From CAIVVT01 sp052145115 (lineage in GTDB: Bacteria > Acidobacteriota > Terriglobia > Bryobacterales > Bryobacteraceae), in assembly GCA_052145115.1 (NCBI GenBank), contig JBKQPG010000015.1, positions 62,001 to 126,000 on the forward strand: DNA of 64,000 bases, in the 5' to 3' direction. The notes beneath the pieces are model-generated. The model was not told the origin of the DNA. It searched no databases and worked only from the letters and a program-made list of their open reading frames with translations. How positions within the stretch are numbered: position 1 is the first letter of the stretch; each line of letters starts with the position of its first letter. This document shows positions 1 through 8,984 of the stretch, piece after piece. Position numbers and translations under genes: made by a program.

Positions 1-1371
1 ACCTGGACCTACCGCCAGCCCAGCGTCATCGACTTCGCCTGGACCGCGCAGCCGACTTATCTGAAGCTGGAGCGCGATTTCGTCGCTGCCCGCGACGTCA
101 CGCGCGAGGAGCTGGCCCGCACGGCCAAGCTGTTCGGCATCTCCGAGGACCAGGCCCGGCTCAGCGACGTGAAGATCACGCTGATGCTCCAGCCCGAACA
201 CTCCGAACAGGCCGAGCGCTACTTCCGCGCCGCCGTCGCCGGCCTCAAGGGCTTCGGTCTGCGCTTCGGGCACTATCCGTACCGCACGCTGACGCTAGTC
301 GATCCCCCCTTCGGCGCGGGCGGCGCGGGCGGCATGGAGTACCCGACCTTCATCAGTTGCGGGACGAGTTGGCGGATGCCCGACGACGTTTATCTGGGAC
401 TCGAGGAGACCACCGTGCATGAATTCGGCCACCAGTTCTTCATGCAGCTCGTGGCCACCAACGAATTTGAGGAGTCGTGGATGGACGAAGGCTTCAACAC
501 CTATGCCACGACCAAAATCATGGATGAAGTATATGGGCCGTCGGAACTGCCCGTGCGCATCTTCGGCATCCAGATGGCCGACTGGTTCGGACTGCCGAAG
601 CTCACGGCCGCAGCCGAGAACCGCATGGCCTACGATTCACTGCCGGACGAAGACCCGATTCTGCGCAACGCCTGGAGCTACGCCAATACGAACAGCTACG
701 CCGTCAGCTCCTACATGAAGACGGCAGTTTTCCTGGACACTCTCGAAAACCTGATGGGGCCGGACACGATGGCCCGCGTAATGCGCACCTACAGCCAACG
801 CTGGCGTTTCCACCATCCCGACACGCTCGATTTTCTGCAAGTCGTGAACGAGGTTTCGAGCCGCGATTTCACGCCGCTGTTCGACCAGTTCGTCTTCCAT
901 GCCCGCAAGCTGGACTACAAAGTGGACGCCGTGGAGTCGAGAAAGCTCGAAACCTGGTTGGGCGTCTTCGACGAGAACGGCAAGCGTCGCACGGTGGGCG
1001 TCGCGGAAGCGTCGAAGATCGACTTCAAGGCCTCCCTGGAGAAAGGCCACAAGGACCTGTACGAAAACACGGTGCGCATCCGGCGCGAGGGCGACGCCGT
1101 CCTGCCGGTGGATGTGTGGATCCATTTCGACGACGGCTCGATCGAGAAACAGCACTGGGACGGCATTGAGCGCTGGGTCAAATTCAGGTCGCAAAAAAGG
1201 GCCAAGGTGGACTGGGTGCAGGTCGATCCGCTCCGCAAGCATGAACTCGACGTCAATCGGACCAACGATAGCTGGCAGGATCATTACCCGAAGAAGCTGG
1301 CCGCCCGGTGGGGCTCTCAGTTTGAGTTCTGGCTGCAGAACCTCGTGCTCTGGATGAGCGCGTTTGTGTAA
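1..1371 (+). CDS. M1 family metallopeptidase (aminopeptidase N-like), 5' end missing
   Basis: Zinc-dependent aminopeptidase of the M1 (gluzincin) family, expected to trim peptides from their N-terminus. The reading frame is open from base 1, so the gene starts before the window. The visible part holds GGMEYPT, a variant of the family's GxMEN substrate-binding motif, followed by HEFGH (zinc ligands and catalytic Glu) and, after the usual spacing, the third ligand in WMDEGFNTY. The remaining C-terminal half has a helical region and an Ig-like end typical of M1 enzymes. It lies 11 bases upstream of a membrane protein gene and probably shares its transcript. Family assignment is secure; substrate is unknown. 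Confidence 0.9.
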   Translation, partial: TWTYRQPSVIDFAWTAQPTYLKLERDFVAARDVTREELARTAKLFGISEDQARLSDVKITLMLQPEHSEQAERYFRAAVAGLKGFGLRFGHYPYRTLTLVDPPFGAGGAGGMEYPTFISCGTSWRMPDDVYLGLEETTVHEFGHQFFMQLVATNEFEESWMDEGFNTYATTKIMDEVYGPSELPVRIFGIQMADWFGLPKLTAAAENRMAYDSLPDEDPILRNAWSYANTNSYAVSSYMKTAVFLDTLENLMGPDTMARVMRTYSQRWRFHHPDTLDFLQVVNEVSSRDFTPLFDQFVFHARKLDYKVDAVESRKLETWLGVFDENGKRRTVGVAEASKIDFKASLEKGHKDLYENTVRIRREGDAVLPVDVWIHFDDGSIEKQHWDGIERWVKFRSQKRAKVDWVQVDPLRKHELDVNRTNDSWQDHYPKKLAARWGSQFEFWLQNLVLWMSAFV

Positions 1372-1382
1372 GGAGAATTCCG

Positions 1383-2504
1383 ATGACGGCATTTCAAGCC
1401 TTCGGCCGCGGTTGGGCGGCCACGATGCGCTCCAAGGCGGCGCTCTCCATTCTGTGGCTTTTCTACGCGCTGGTGGCGCTGATCGTCGCCGCACCCGTGG
1501 CTTCCATGGCGCTGCAGCCTTTGGCTCACAGCCGCATGGCCGGCCGGCTCCTCGATGGTTTCGACGTGGCCTGGCTCAGCGAGATGCACGAGCCCCTGGG
1601 AACCGCTGCCGCCGGCCTCACCCCGGCCGTCATCGTCGCTGCGCTGTTCACCTGGCTGGGCACGGTCCTGCTCGCCGGCGGTGTGCTGACCATGCTGAGC
1701 GAGTGCTGGGACTGCTTCCGCCTCGGCCCGTTCCTGGCCGGCGCGGGCCGCCATTTCTGGCGCCTGTTCCGGCTGAGCCTGTTGGGCTTGATCGGTTACG
1801 GACTGGCGGCGTTGGCCGGCTCGGCCCCCTCCATGGTCGCCAGCGCGATCTGGAAAGACGGCATGGAGGCTTGGCCGATAGGCGTGACGGGCATCGCCGG
1901 CAGCGTACTCACGGTGCTTCTGTTGGGCTGGATGGCGACCGTGCTGGATTATGCCAAGGTCCGGCTGGTGGCCGACGACGTGCGCGGCTCGGTGATGGGG
2001 CTGCTGCGGTCCTTTGCGTTCGTCTTCAAACACTTCGGCACGACGATGGGCGTATGGGTGATGAACGCCGCGGTTTTCGCCATTATGCTCGGACTGTATC
2101 TGGCGGCGTCCAACGCCATGCACCCGACCGCCACGGGAACCATTCTGCTGCTGGTGCTGCTGCAGCAGGTATTCATTCTGTTCCGCACGGCACAGCGGGT
2201 CGCGGTGTGGGGTGCAGCGCTTGAGATTTACCAGGCGCTGAAGCCCGCGCCGGCCGCGGCCGTGACCCTGGAATCGCCGGCTGATTTGCCCGCGGAGGAG
2301 CCTGTTCTACCGGCGGAAGTGCCGGCGGAACACGGTGAATCACCCGCTGAAGTGCCAGTCGAACCCGGTCATCCATCGGCAGAAGCACCTCTGGAACAAG
2401 GTGTTCTGCCGGTGGAGACGCCGGTTCAGCACGTTGATTCCGCAGTGGATGCAGAGGCGGAAACACCCGCGGAACCGCCCGAATCGAACGGCTCGGGAGT
2501 CTAG
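1383..2504 (+). CDS. Polytopic membrane protein with Pro/Glu-rich tail, unknown function
   Basis: I do not recognise a named family. The 373-residue product has about six hydrophobic segments (roughly residues 18-40, 73-105, 128-150, 165-190, 220-245 and 255-275), then a cytoplasmic-type tail of about 90 residues made of irregular repeats built on PAEVP/PVETP. The start is supported by an AAGGAG ribosome-binding site 5 bases upstream. It sits between an M1 peptidase and an LD-carboxypeptidase, with 2 bases separating it from the latter, so the three are likely one operon. A role at the envelope is plausible from context only. The acidic repeat tail may be length-variable. Confidence 0.75.
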   Translation: MTAFQAFGRGWAATMRSKAALSILWLFYALVALIVAAPVASMALQPLAHSRMAGRLLDGFDVAWLSEMHEPLGTAAAGLTPAVIVAALFTWLGTVLLAGGVLTMLSECWDCFRLGPFLAGAGRHFWRLFRLSLLGLIGYGLAALAGSAPSMVASAIWKDGMEAWPIGVTGIAGSVLTVLLLGWMATVLDYAKVRLVADDVRGSVMGLLRSFAFVFKHFGTTMGVWVMNAAVFAIMLGLYLAASNAMHPTATGTILLLVLLQQVFILFRTAQRVAVWGAALEIYQALKPAPAAAVTLESPADLPAEEPVLPAEVPAEHGESPAEVPVEPGHPSAEAPLEQGVLPVETPVQHVDSAVDAEAETPAEPPESNGSGV

Positions 2505-2506
2505 CG

Positions 2507-3541
2507 ATGCAGCGCCGGTCGTTCCTGTTCTCGGCGGCCGTGGCGGCCGGCTCCGGCGGCCCGGCCAGTTCCCCTGTCTTATTGAAACCGAAGCATTTGC
2601 AGCCCGGCGACACGGTCGCGTTGATCACCCCTTCGACCTACGTCTCGAGCCCCGACGCGCTGCAACTGGCCAGGCACACCGTGGAATACCTGGGCTTGAA
2701 GTGGAAACTGGGCCGCAACGCCGGTAAAAGAACGGGGTATCTCGGCGGCACGGTGGAGGAACGCGTATCCGACCTGCACGACGCCTTCACTGACCCGGAG
2801 GTGAAGGCCGTTTTCTGCACCCGCGGGGGCTATGGCGCGGCCATGCTGCTGGACCGGATCGACTTCGCGCTGATCCGCAGTCACGTCAAGATCTTCACTG
2901 GTTTCAGCGATATTACGGCGCTGCATTTGGGGCTGCACCAGCAATCGGGCATGGTCACATTTCACGGCCCGACGGTGTTGGCGGATTTCAGCGATTACAC
3001 CTTGGAGCATTTCCGCCGGGCGCTGTTCGACCCGCGCCCGCTGGGGGTGCTGCGAAACCCGCCCGAGGAGCGCCCGATCCGGCCGAAGCACCCGCTGCGG
3101 ACGCTCATCGGCGGCCAGGGTACTGGACCGCTCACGGGCGGAAACCTGACTCTGATTTCGACCACCATGGGCACGCCATGGGAGATTCAGACGGATGGCA
3201 AGTTATTGTTTTTAGAGGACGTGGACGAACAGCCATACTCCATGGACCGGATGCTGACGCAGCTCCGGCTGGCGGGCAAGTTCCGCCACATCCAGGGGCT
3301 GATTCTGGGCGAGTGCCACGATTGCGTGCCGCGTGAGTTCAAACCGGCGTTCGAATCGACATTCTCGCTGGGTGAGGTGTACGACAACATCCTGGGCGAA
3401 CTGAAAGTGCCGGTCCTGGCCGGGTTGACAATCGGCCACACGGAGGACCAATTGACGCTTCCGCTGGGGGTGCGGGCGACGCTCGATGCGGACGCCGGAA
3501 CGCTCACGGTGGAGGAAGAAGCGCTTGACAGCCGGGGGTAG
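2507..3541 (+). CDS. LD-carboxypeptidase (peptidase S66, LdcA-like), exported
   Basis: Serine peptidase of the S66 family, which removes the terminal D-Ala from muropeptide tetrapeptides during murein recycling; MccF-type members cleave microcin C instead. The predicted catalytic triad is visible: Ser134 in GFSDIT, Glu237 in LEDVDEQ and His311 in IGHTEDQ. CTRGGYG near residues 104-110 is the usual substrate-pocket loop. The N-terminus (MQRRSFLFSAAVAAGS) resembles a Tat signal with a twin arginine, so the enzyme may act outside the cytoplasm, unlike E. coli LdcA. It is the last gene of the three-gene run from position 1. Residue numbers assume the ATG at 2507. Confidence 0.88.
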   Translation: MQRRSFLFSAAVAAGSGGPASSPVLLKPKHLQPGDTVALITPSTYVSSPDALQLARHTVEYLGLKWKLGRNAGKRTGYLGGTVEERVSDLHDAFTDPEVKAVFCTRGGYGAAMLLDRIDFALIRSHVKIFTGFSDITALHLGLHQQSGMVTFHGPTVLADFSDYTLEHFRRALFDPRPLGVLRNPPEERPIRPKHPLRTLIGGQGTGPLTGGNLTLISTTMGTPWEIQTDGKLLFLEDVDEQPYSMDRMLTQLRLAGKFRHIQGLILGECHDCVPREFKPAFESTFSLGEVYDNILGELKVPVLAGLTIGHTEDQLTLPLGVRATLDADAGTLTVEEEALDSRG

Positions 3542-3844
3542 TATTGGGCGAGGGGCCAGTCGTCGGCGGCTGGCGGGAGCGAGGGCAGCGGCGCGGGGCC
3601 GGAAGGCGGCCCGCGGCGCGTGTTCATCTTTCGAGACGCGGTGGGGACGCGTCTGAGACGGGCGTTGGTCTGAGACATCATTTCCCGGCGCTGCCGCAGG
3701 GAGAGCCGGACAACAGAACCAGCTTGAGCGCGTAAGATCCCGGCGCCACGGCCACCCGGCGCACCGGCTGGGAGTTCGCTCGGCGAACGGGTTGGGGTGG
3801 ATTGGCGAGACGAGACAAGTAGGAAATCGGAGGAAAGAATCGGC
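3542..3844. other. Intergenic stretch, 303 bp, no supported gene
   Basis: Very GC-rich DNA between the LD-carboxypeptidase and the lipoprotein gene. Short open frames exist but have no ribosome-binding site or recognisable product. A 6-bp-arm hairpin (GTTCGC, 3-base loop, GCGAAC) lies at 3774-3788, shortly before the lipoprotein gene. I see no clear promoter. Confidence 0.5.
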
Positions 3845-4366
3845 ATGAAGACGAAAGTTTTTGGAATCATGGCAGTAGCCACGGCGTTGGCACTGCTGGC
3901 AGGGTGCGCGCAGAATCAGATTCTGGCCACTTTGGAGGCTTCGGTCAGCGCCACGGAAGTGCTGGTCGGGGCACTGGAGGCCGGTGGCAAGATTCCACCG
4001 GGTGTCGCGGTCGCGATCGAGGGCGCCATTGCACAATTACCGGACGCGTACCAGGAGACGTCGGTCGAGCTGGCCTCGGCGGACTCAGACGCCGTGAAGG
4101 CGGTGACCATCGCGGGTTATTACGCGGCGACGCTGGCGTCTTTGCAGGGAGTGCCGCAAGAGGCCCAGGTCTACGCCACCGCGGTCGCGGGGAGCATCGA
4201 GGCGTTCCTGTCCACGCTGGCGCAGGCTCAGGCCCAGGCGGCGCATGCGCCGGCCAAGGCGCGGGCGGCGAAAGAATTTGATGCGCACAGGCTGCAGGCG
4301 ATTGCGTCCCGGGCGGCCGCGCTGCGCGCGAGAATGGCGGCGCTGAAGGCCGCTCAAGGCAAGTAA
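3845..4366 (+). CDS. Small predicted lipoprotein, alanine-rich
   Basis: The 173-residue product begins with a lipoprotein signal peptide ending in a clear lipobox (LLAGC, Cys21 or so), followed by an alanine-rich, mainly helical body and an Ala/Arg/Lys-rich C-terminus. The ATG at 3845 is chosen because GGAGGAAAG lies 6-7 bases upstream; an in-frame ATG 48 bases earlier has no such site and would bury the signal peptide. No named family is recognised. It is followed 12 bases later by a tiny membrane protein. In phages, pairs of a small lipoprotein and a small membrane protein often make up lysis modules, and the style of both proteins fits that, but this is inference. Confidence 0.75.
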   Translation: MKTKVFGIMAVATALALLAGCAQNQILATLEASVSATEVLVGALEAGGKIPPGVAVAIEGAIAQLPDAYQETSVELASADSDAVKAVTIAGYYAATLASLQGVPQEAQVYATAVAGSIEAFLSTLAQAQAQAAHAPAKARAAKEFDAHRLQAIASRAAALRARMAALKAAQGK

Positions 4367-4378
4367 GCAGAGGCGGCC

Positions 4379-4585
4379 ATGGACAACTTGAAGACACTGC
4401 TGCAGAATCCATCCCACATCGCGTACGTATACCTCGCGGTGTGGGTGCTGGCGGCGCTGGCGCACACGATGCCAGCACCGGACGATAAATCGAGCACCGG
4501 CTACCGCTGGTTCTACAACTTGATGCAATTCCTGCTGGCGAACCTGGGCGACTTGCAGACGGGCGGGGTCCGGAAAGCGGGCTAA
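4379..4585 (+). CDS. Small single-span membrane protein, possibly phage holin-like
   Basis: The 68-residue product has one clear hydrophobic segment (about residues 14-32) and a second, weaker one (about 45-57), joined by a polar PAPDDKSSTGYRWFY stretch. To my recollection, the pattern of a short span followed by a SSTGYRW-type segment resembles small proteins in phage lysis and tail regions, but I cannot assign a family. It follows the lipoprotein gene by 12 bases and is probably co-transcribed. It faces htrA convergently. A plain hypothetical membrane protein is the alternative. Confidence 0.6.
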   Translation: MDNLKTLLQNPSHIAYVYLAVWVLAALAHTMPAPDDKSSTGYRWFYNLMQFLLANLGDLQTGGVRKAG

Positions 4586-4602
4586 GGCGCTAAGCTCGCG
4601 CC
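4586..4602. terminator. Weak hairpin between convergent genes
   Basis: GGCGC, a 7-base loop and GCGCC form a 5-bp stem between the stop of the small membrane protein and the end of htrA. There is no T-tract. It may act as a shared terminator but the stem is short. Confidence 0.3.
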
Positions 4603-4615
4603 GTCCAGTGCGGGC

Positions 4616-6022
4616 TTATTCCATCTCCGCCGTCACGTAGATCAGTTGCCCGAGGCGTTCCACCAGCAAGACGATCGGATCGCTGCGTTTCTTGCCGTCC
4701 AGCGCCTTTCGCAGGTCCTCGAGCGTGGGGATGGGCTGGTTGTTCAGCTCATAGACCACGTCGCCCGCCAACAGGCCCGGGTTCAGCCCGGCATATTCTT
4801 CAGGAACCGCCGCTACCGCAACGCCCGAAAGACGCCGTAGGTGGGGCATGATGGCGTTCACGCGCTCGTCCACGGTCAGGGCCAGAATCCCCAGCCGGCG
4901 AACGAGCGCAGTGTCGTAATTGACCAGGTCCTCGAGCTGGCCGGGCTCACCCTTGCGGTCGAGGACGGCGACGGTGACGAACAGGCGGTCCTTGCCGCGC
5001 AGAATCTCCATCTTTAAATCGTCTCCGGGCGAGTGCTGGAAGACCGCCAGCACCAGATCGCGCGCCGCCCGCATCGGCTTCCCGTCAACCGACAGTACTA
5101 CGTCCCCGGTTTGGAGTCCGGCGGCTTCGGCCGCGCCATGCGGCACCACGTCCGAGAGGATGACGCCCGAATCCCGGTCCAGTCCCAGGGCCGCGCCCAA
5201 TCGGGGCGTGATCGTCTCGGGGAGCACGCCGATGGCGCCGCGGCGCACGCGCCCGTCCTGGCGCAGGCGCCGATAGACGTCCTGGGCCAGATTGGCCGGA
5301 ATGGCGAAGCCGATGCCTTCGTTGCCGCCCGATTCGGAAAGAATCATGGTATTGATGCCCGCGATGCGCCCCTGGATGTCCAGTAATGGCCCACCGCTGT
5401 TGCCGGGATTGATCGGCGCGTCGGTCTGGATATAGACCATCGGACTTTCGGGCGAAAGCTGGCGGTAAGTCGCGCTGATCACGCCATGCGTAAGGGAGTT
5501 CTGCAACCCGAGCGGGCTGCCCATGGCCATCACCAATTGCCCTTGGCGGAGAGTATCCGAGTTCACGAAGGAAAGCGTGGGGAGGTTCTGAGCCTCGATC
5601 TTCACGACGGCGATGTCCACCTCCCGGTCCAGTCCGATCAGCTTGGCCGGCATCAGGTGGGCGTGCGGCACGTCCGCCCGTTCGTCACTGCGAAGAATCT
5701 CGACCTCGATGCGCCGGGCGTGGCGCACTACATGCGCGTTGGTGACGATGTATCCATCCGGGTCCACAATCACGCCCGAGCCGCTGGCCTGCTGCTCGGA
5801 AACGAAGCCCAAGCCCTCCGCCTCTCCTTTTCCCAGGGGCGCCAGCATGTGCACCTTGATCTGGACCACAGCCGGGCTGGCGGAGCGGGCGAGATTCTCC
5901 ATGGCGGCGCTGAAATCGGACAGGGATTTCGGAGGCGGAGGAGAGTTTGCGCCGTTCTGCGCGGCCACCGGTCCGCACGTCCATAACAGAACCATGGCGC
6001 CGAGAATCACCGTCCGAATCAT
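4616..6022 (-). CDS. HtrA/DegP-like periplasmic serine protease with two PDZ domains
   Basis: S1C-family protease that degrades or refolds damaged envelope proteins in the periplasm. The 468-residue precursor starts with a signal peptide cleaved near AAQ (residue 21). The trypsin-like domain (about 35-240) shows the triad His97 (TNAHVV), Asp136 (DIAVV) and Ser209 (GNSGGP). Two PDZ domains follow (about 250-345 and 370-465); the second has the GLNPGLLAGDVVYELNNQ pattern. The usual Gln-rich LA loop is short, as in DegS/DegQ-type proteins. It stands alone, convergent with the lipoprotein pair. Family call is firm; whether it is a DegP, DegQ or DegS equivalent cannot be told. Confidence 0.93.
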   Translation of the reverse strand: MIRTVILGAMVLLWTCGPVAAQNGANSPPPPKSLSDFSAAMENLARSASPAVVQIKVHMLAPLGKGEAEGLGFVSEQQASGSGVIVDPDGYIVTNAHVVRHARRIEVEILRSDERADVPHAHLMPAKLIGLDREVDIAVVKIEAQNLPTLSFVNSDTLRQGQLVMAMGSPLGLQNSLTHGVISATYRQLSPESPMVYIQTDAPINPGNSGGPLLDIQGRIAGINTMILSESGGNEGIGFAIPANLAQDVYRRLRQDGRVRRGAIGVLPETITPRLGAALGLDRDSGVILSDVVPHGAAEAAGLQTGDVVLSVDGKPMRAARDLVLAVFQHSPGDDLKMEILRGKDRLFVTVAVLDRKGEPGQLEDLVNYDTALVRRLGILALTVDERVNAIMPHLRRLSGVAVAAVPEEYAGLNPGLLAGDVVYELNNQPIPTLEDLRKALDGKKRSDPIVLLVERLGQLIYVTAEME

Positions 6023-6143
6023 GTCTCCTTTATACCGCGGCCCAGCCGGTTTTACGACTCAGAATGCGCTCATGGTGAACGGGAAACGCTCGTGTCCGCG
6101 CGCCGGGACAAACACGCAGACTCACGGCCTGACCAGGCCGCGG

Positions 6144-6662
6144 TCATCCCGCGTTGGCGGGAGTGTCGGGCGCCGGTGTCTGGCACATCTGCCGGTACTC
6201 GTCGGCGGCGGCATCGGGCAGCAGTACGAAAAGCGTGTAGACCCCCAGCGCCGTATCGAACGGCGGCTGGATGAGGCCGAAGAACGATACCGCCAGGGCG
6301 AATTTCCGGCCCCACGGCCGCAGCTTCAGCAAACCCCATCCGGCCACAAGGTGCAGCGCCGCCAGTGCCAGCAGAACCAGGCAGATGATTCTGAGCACTC
6401 CAGGCACGATGGCGATCGCCACCGCGTCCGCCCCATCCGCCGCCAGCGGCACGGTGATGAAAGTGGAAACCAAACCCATGATGGCGGCCGGAATGAGCCA
6501 CAGCGCACCGAGGACGAACCACAGGATGGCCAGCAGATGGAGGTGCCCGGCAACGCGCGTCCGCGCCGCCATGGCGGCCTGCGCCCCGGTCGTAGCGCGG
6601 CCGCAATGCGGACAGACCGCCTGCTCCGCGGCGACTGGCGACCCGCAAAACGTGCAGTACAT
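6144..6662 (-). CDS. Zinc-ribbon membrane protein, unknown function
   Basis: The 172-residue product begins with a double-cysteine zinc ribbon (CTFCG then CPHCG, residues 3-21) and continues with about four membrane-spanning segments. I chose the ATG at 6662 because AAAGGAGAG lies just upstream and the zinc ribbon starts immediately. The frame is open far upstream, but that part overlaps the divergent esterase gene and has no site. Zinc-ribbon plus membrane proteins of this kind are common in Acidobacteria and have no assigned function. Confidence 0.75.
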   Translation of the reverse strand: MYCTFCGSPVAAEQAVCPHCGRATTGAQAAMAARTRVAGHLHLLAILWFVLGALWLIPAAIMGLVSTFITVPLAADGADAVAIAIVPGVLRIICLVLLALAALHLVAGWGLLKLRPWGRKFALAVSFFGLIQPPFDTALGVYTLFVLLPDAAADEYRQMCQTPAPDTPANAG

Positions 6663-6812
6663 ACTCTCTCCTTTAAGTCGGCCGACCCGACCCGCTCGGG
6701 CGCAGTCAGTATACGATACGCGCGCAGCCCGCCGGAAGTTCCGGCGGCTCGATACGGCTCCCAGACGCCGGCCGGGCGGCGAGGCGGGGCGCGGTGTGAT
6801 AGAACGGGCATC

Positions 6813-7661
6813 ATGCGAAGCGTAATGTGGATGCTGACTCCGGCGCTGCTTCTGGCGCCGTATGTGGCGCTCGGACAAGCCCCGAAGACGGAACTGCTCT
6901 GGCCGGGTGGTGCACCAGGCGCGGTCGGTCAGGAAGACCTCGATAAGCCGGCGCTGACGTGGTACCGCCCGGCGAATCCCAACGGTGCGGCGGTGCTGGT
7001 GTGTCCCGGCGGCGGCTATGGCGCGCTGGCGATGGACCACGAGGGCAAGCAGATCGCCGAGTTCTACAATTCGTTCGGCGTGACGGCATTCGTACTGAAG
7101 TACCGGCTCGGGCCCAGGTACCATTTCCCGGCGCCGTTGGATGACGCGCGCAAGGCGATGCGCACGATTCGCGAACGCGCCGGCGAGTACGGCATCGACC
7201 CCCAGCGTGTGGGCGTGATGGGCTTCTCGGCCGGCGGGCACCTGGCCGCGACACTGTCGACGCATTACAAAGAAGGAGAACGGCCCGATTTCGCGGTCCT
7301 GGTGTACCCGGTGATCTCGTTCACGACAATCTACACGCACAGCGGGTCGATGTGGAACCTGCTGGGTAACCCTCCGGATCCGACGCTGGTGTGGAATCTG
7401 TCGAACGAGCTGCAGGTCACGCCGGAGACGCCGCCGACGTTCCTATTCCACACCAGCGGGGATACTGGGGTGCCGGCGGAGAACAGCGTGCTCTACTACC
7501 TGGCGCTGCGGCGGGCGGGCGTCAAAGCGGAGATGCACATCTACCAGGAGGGGCAACACGGAGTGGGGCTGGCGCCGAAGGACCCGGTGCTGGGGACGTG
7601 GCCAGCGCGGCTGAAGGACTGGCTGGCGGTGAATGGGTTCGTACCAGGGAATCAGCGGTAA
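6813..7661 (+). CDS. Secreted alpha/beta hydrolase, acetyl-esterase-like (BD-FAE family)
   Basis: A 282-residue esterase with a signal peptide (to about ALGQA, residue 22). The oxyanion-hole motif CPGGGYG, the nucleophile elbow GFSAGG, an acid in SGDTGVP and a C-terminal GQHGVGL histidine outline a complete catalytic set. Enzymes of this type remove acetyl or feruloyl groups from plant polysaccharides, which would suit a soil polymer degrader, but the substrate here is inferred from family only. The start at 6813 puts the signal peptide first; longer in-frame extensions run through the divergent gene and are rejected. It stands alone between a divergent membrane protein gene and the next secreted protein. 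Confidence 0.85.
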   Translation: MRSVMWMLTPALLLAPYVALGQAPKTELLWPGGAPGAVGQEDLDKPALTWYRPANPNGAAVLVCPGGGYGALAMDHEGKQIAEFYNSFGVTAFVLKYRLGPRYHFPAPLDDARKAMRTIRERAGEYGIDPQRVGVMGFSAGGHLAATLSTHYKEGERPDFAVLVYPVISFTTIYTHSGSMWNLLGNPPDPTLVWNLSNELQVTPETPPTFLFHTSGDTGVPAENSVLYYLALRRAGVKAEMHIYQEGQHGVGLAPKDPVLGTWPARLKDWLAVNGFVPGNQR

Positions 7662-7700
7662 CTCCGGGACGGTCGGCGAGCATCTAACATCAAAGGACTG

Positions 7701-8909
7701 ATGCGCCGCTGGATCGTGATTTGCGCGCTGGGCGCCCTCTTAAGGACGGGCGGGCTGTTAGCGCAGGACCCGCCGGCCCAGCAGACGCCGGCCCAGCAGA
7801 CGCCGGCCCAGGCGACACCGGCTCAGTCGACGCCGGCCCAGCAGCCGGCCGACCAGCCGCCGCCGAACGAGACAGATCCGGGCCGGCCCGTTCTGCGGCA
7901 CGGAGGCCCGGCCAAGAAGCACGTCGATTCCGGTCCCGCGAAGACCGAGGAGAATATCCCTCAGCCGCTGCGCGATCTGCCGCCCGACAACGCGCCGCCG
8001 GCGACCGAGAACAAAGCGACGGCGCCGGCCGGGCCGCCAGCCGCGGCGGGACCGCCCCAGACCCGGGAGCAACCGCCCGTGCGGCGGCTGCCGGAAGCGG
8101 AAGCGCTGATCGAGAAGGCGCGCGAAGCGGCCTTCGATTTCGTCGACAATCTCCCCAATTTTATCTGCGACCAGGTGACGAAAAGGTACGAAAGCAAGAC
8201 CATCAAGCCGGTGTGGAAGTACCACGACCGGGTTGAGGTCGAGCTGATGTTCGCCAACGGCAAGGAGGATTACCGCAACGTCCGGCTGAACGGCAAGGGG
8301 CTGAAGAAGGGCTCGCCGGAGGACAGCGGCCAATGGTCGACAGGCGAGTTCGGAACGGTATTGGCGGACCTGTTCGATCCCCGGACGCACACGAACTTCA
8401 AGCTGCGGGGCGATTCGACGGCCTCCGGGATGAAGGCCAAGGAGTACGCCTTCTCGGTCACTCAGGTCGATTCGCACTGGACCATCCGCATGAGTTATGC
8501 GGTGAAACCGGCCTATAGCGGCGCGGTGTGGATCGAGCCGCAAAGCGGGCGCACGCTGCGGGTGGAGATGGGCACGACCTCGCTGCCGACCGATTACCCG
8601 GTGGACAAGGTCGAGTCCATCGTCGACTACGAGTGGGTCAGCATCGGCGAGAAAAAGTACCTGATGCCGGTGCGCAGCCAGAACCTGGCCTGCGAGACCC
8701 ACATGTTCACTTGCACGAAGAACGACATCGAGTTCACCAACTATCGCAAGTTCAACGTCGAGTCGCAGGTGCTGGCGGTGGACAGCGACATCTCGTTCCC
8801 CGATGCCGACGAACCCGGCAAAAAGCCCGCGGGCAAGACCGAGCCGCCGCAGATTACGGTCCCGCCGCAAGAAACGCCCAAGCAGGACGACCCCAAACCA
8901 CAGTCTTAG
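7701..8909 (+). CDS. Acidobacterial secreted protein with PAQxT repeats, unknown function
   Basis: The 402-residue product has a signal peptide (residues 1-21), then a disordered Pro/Ala/Gln region with five pentapeptide-type repeats (PAQQT, PAQAT, PAQST), then a folded domain from about residue 130. That domain begins AREAAFDFVDNLPNFICDQV, a pattern I associate with an uncharacterised protein family that is abundant in Acidobacteria. Cysteines at the NFICDQ motif and in the CETHMFTC segment may form disulfides. It ends in a Pro/Gln/Lys-rich tail. It lies 75 bases before the UPF0182 gene. No function can be given. Confidence 0.75.
   Translation: MRRWIVICALGALLRTGGLLAQDPPAQQTPAQQTPAQATPAQSTPAQQPADQPPPNETDPGRPVLRHGGPAKKHVDSGPAKTEENIPQPLRDLPPDNAPPATENKATAPAGPPAAAGPPQTREQPPVRRLPEAEALIEKAREAAFDFVDNLPNFICDQVTKRYESKTIKPVWKYHDRVEVELMFANGKEDYRNVRLNGKGLKKGSPEDSGQWSTGEFGTVLADLFDPRTHTNFKLRGDSTASGMKAKEYAFSVTQVDSHWTIRMSYAVKPAYSGAVWIEPQSGRTLRVEMGTTSLPTDYPVDKVESIVDYEWVSIGEKKYLMPVRSQNLACETHMFTCTKNDIEFTNYRKFNVESQVLAVDSDISFPDADEPGKKPAGKTEPPQITVPPQETPKQDDPKPQS
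7771..7845 (+). repeat. 15-bp tandem repeat, five units, within a coding region
   Basis: Units of the form CGCCGGCCCAGCAGA run five times in a row; units 1 and 2 are identical and the others have one to three changes. They encode the PAQxT pentapeptides of the secreted protein. Repeats of this kind change length easily by slippage, in steps that keep the frame. Confidence 0.85.
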
Positions 8910-8984
8910 ACAGCGTTTCGGCCGGAGCCGAGGCGCCACGCCAACCGGTCTGGAAGCCTAGACTGAGGTACAGGAGTCATTCCC

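Noticed and set aside
1317..2123. Minus-strand frame opposite the membrane protein at 1383-2504
   Set aside because: Product is His/Gln/Arg-rich without hydrophobic order; the + strand frame has a good ribosome-binding site and clear membrane spans.
3544..3735. A 63-codon frame after the LD-carboxypeptidase
   Set aside because: No ribosome-binding site, Arg/Gly-rich product and no recognisable similarity.
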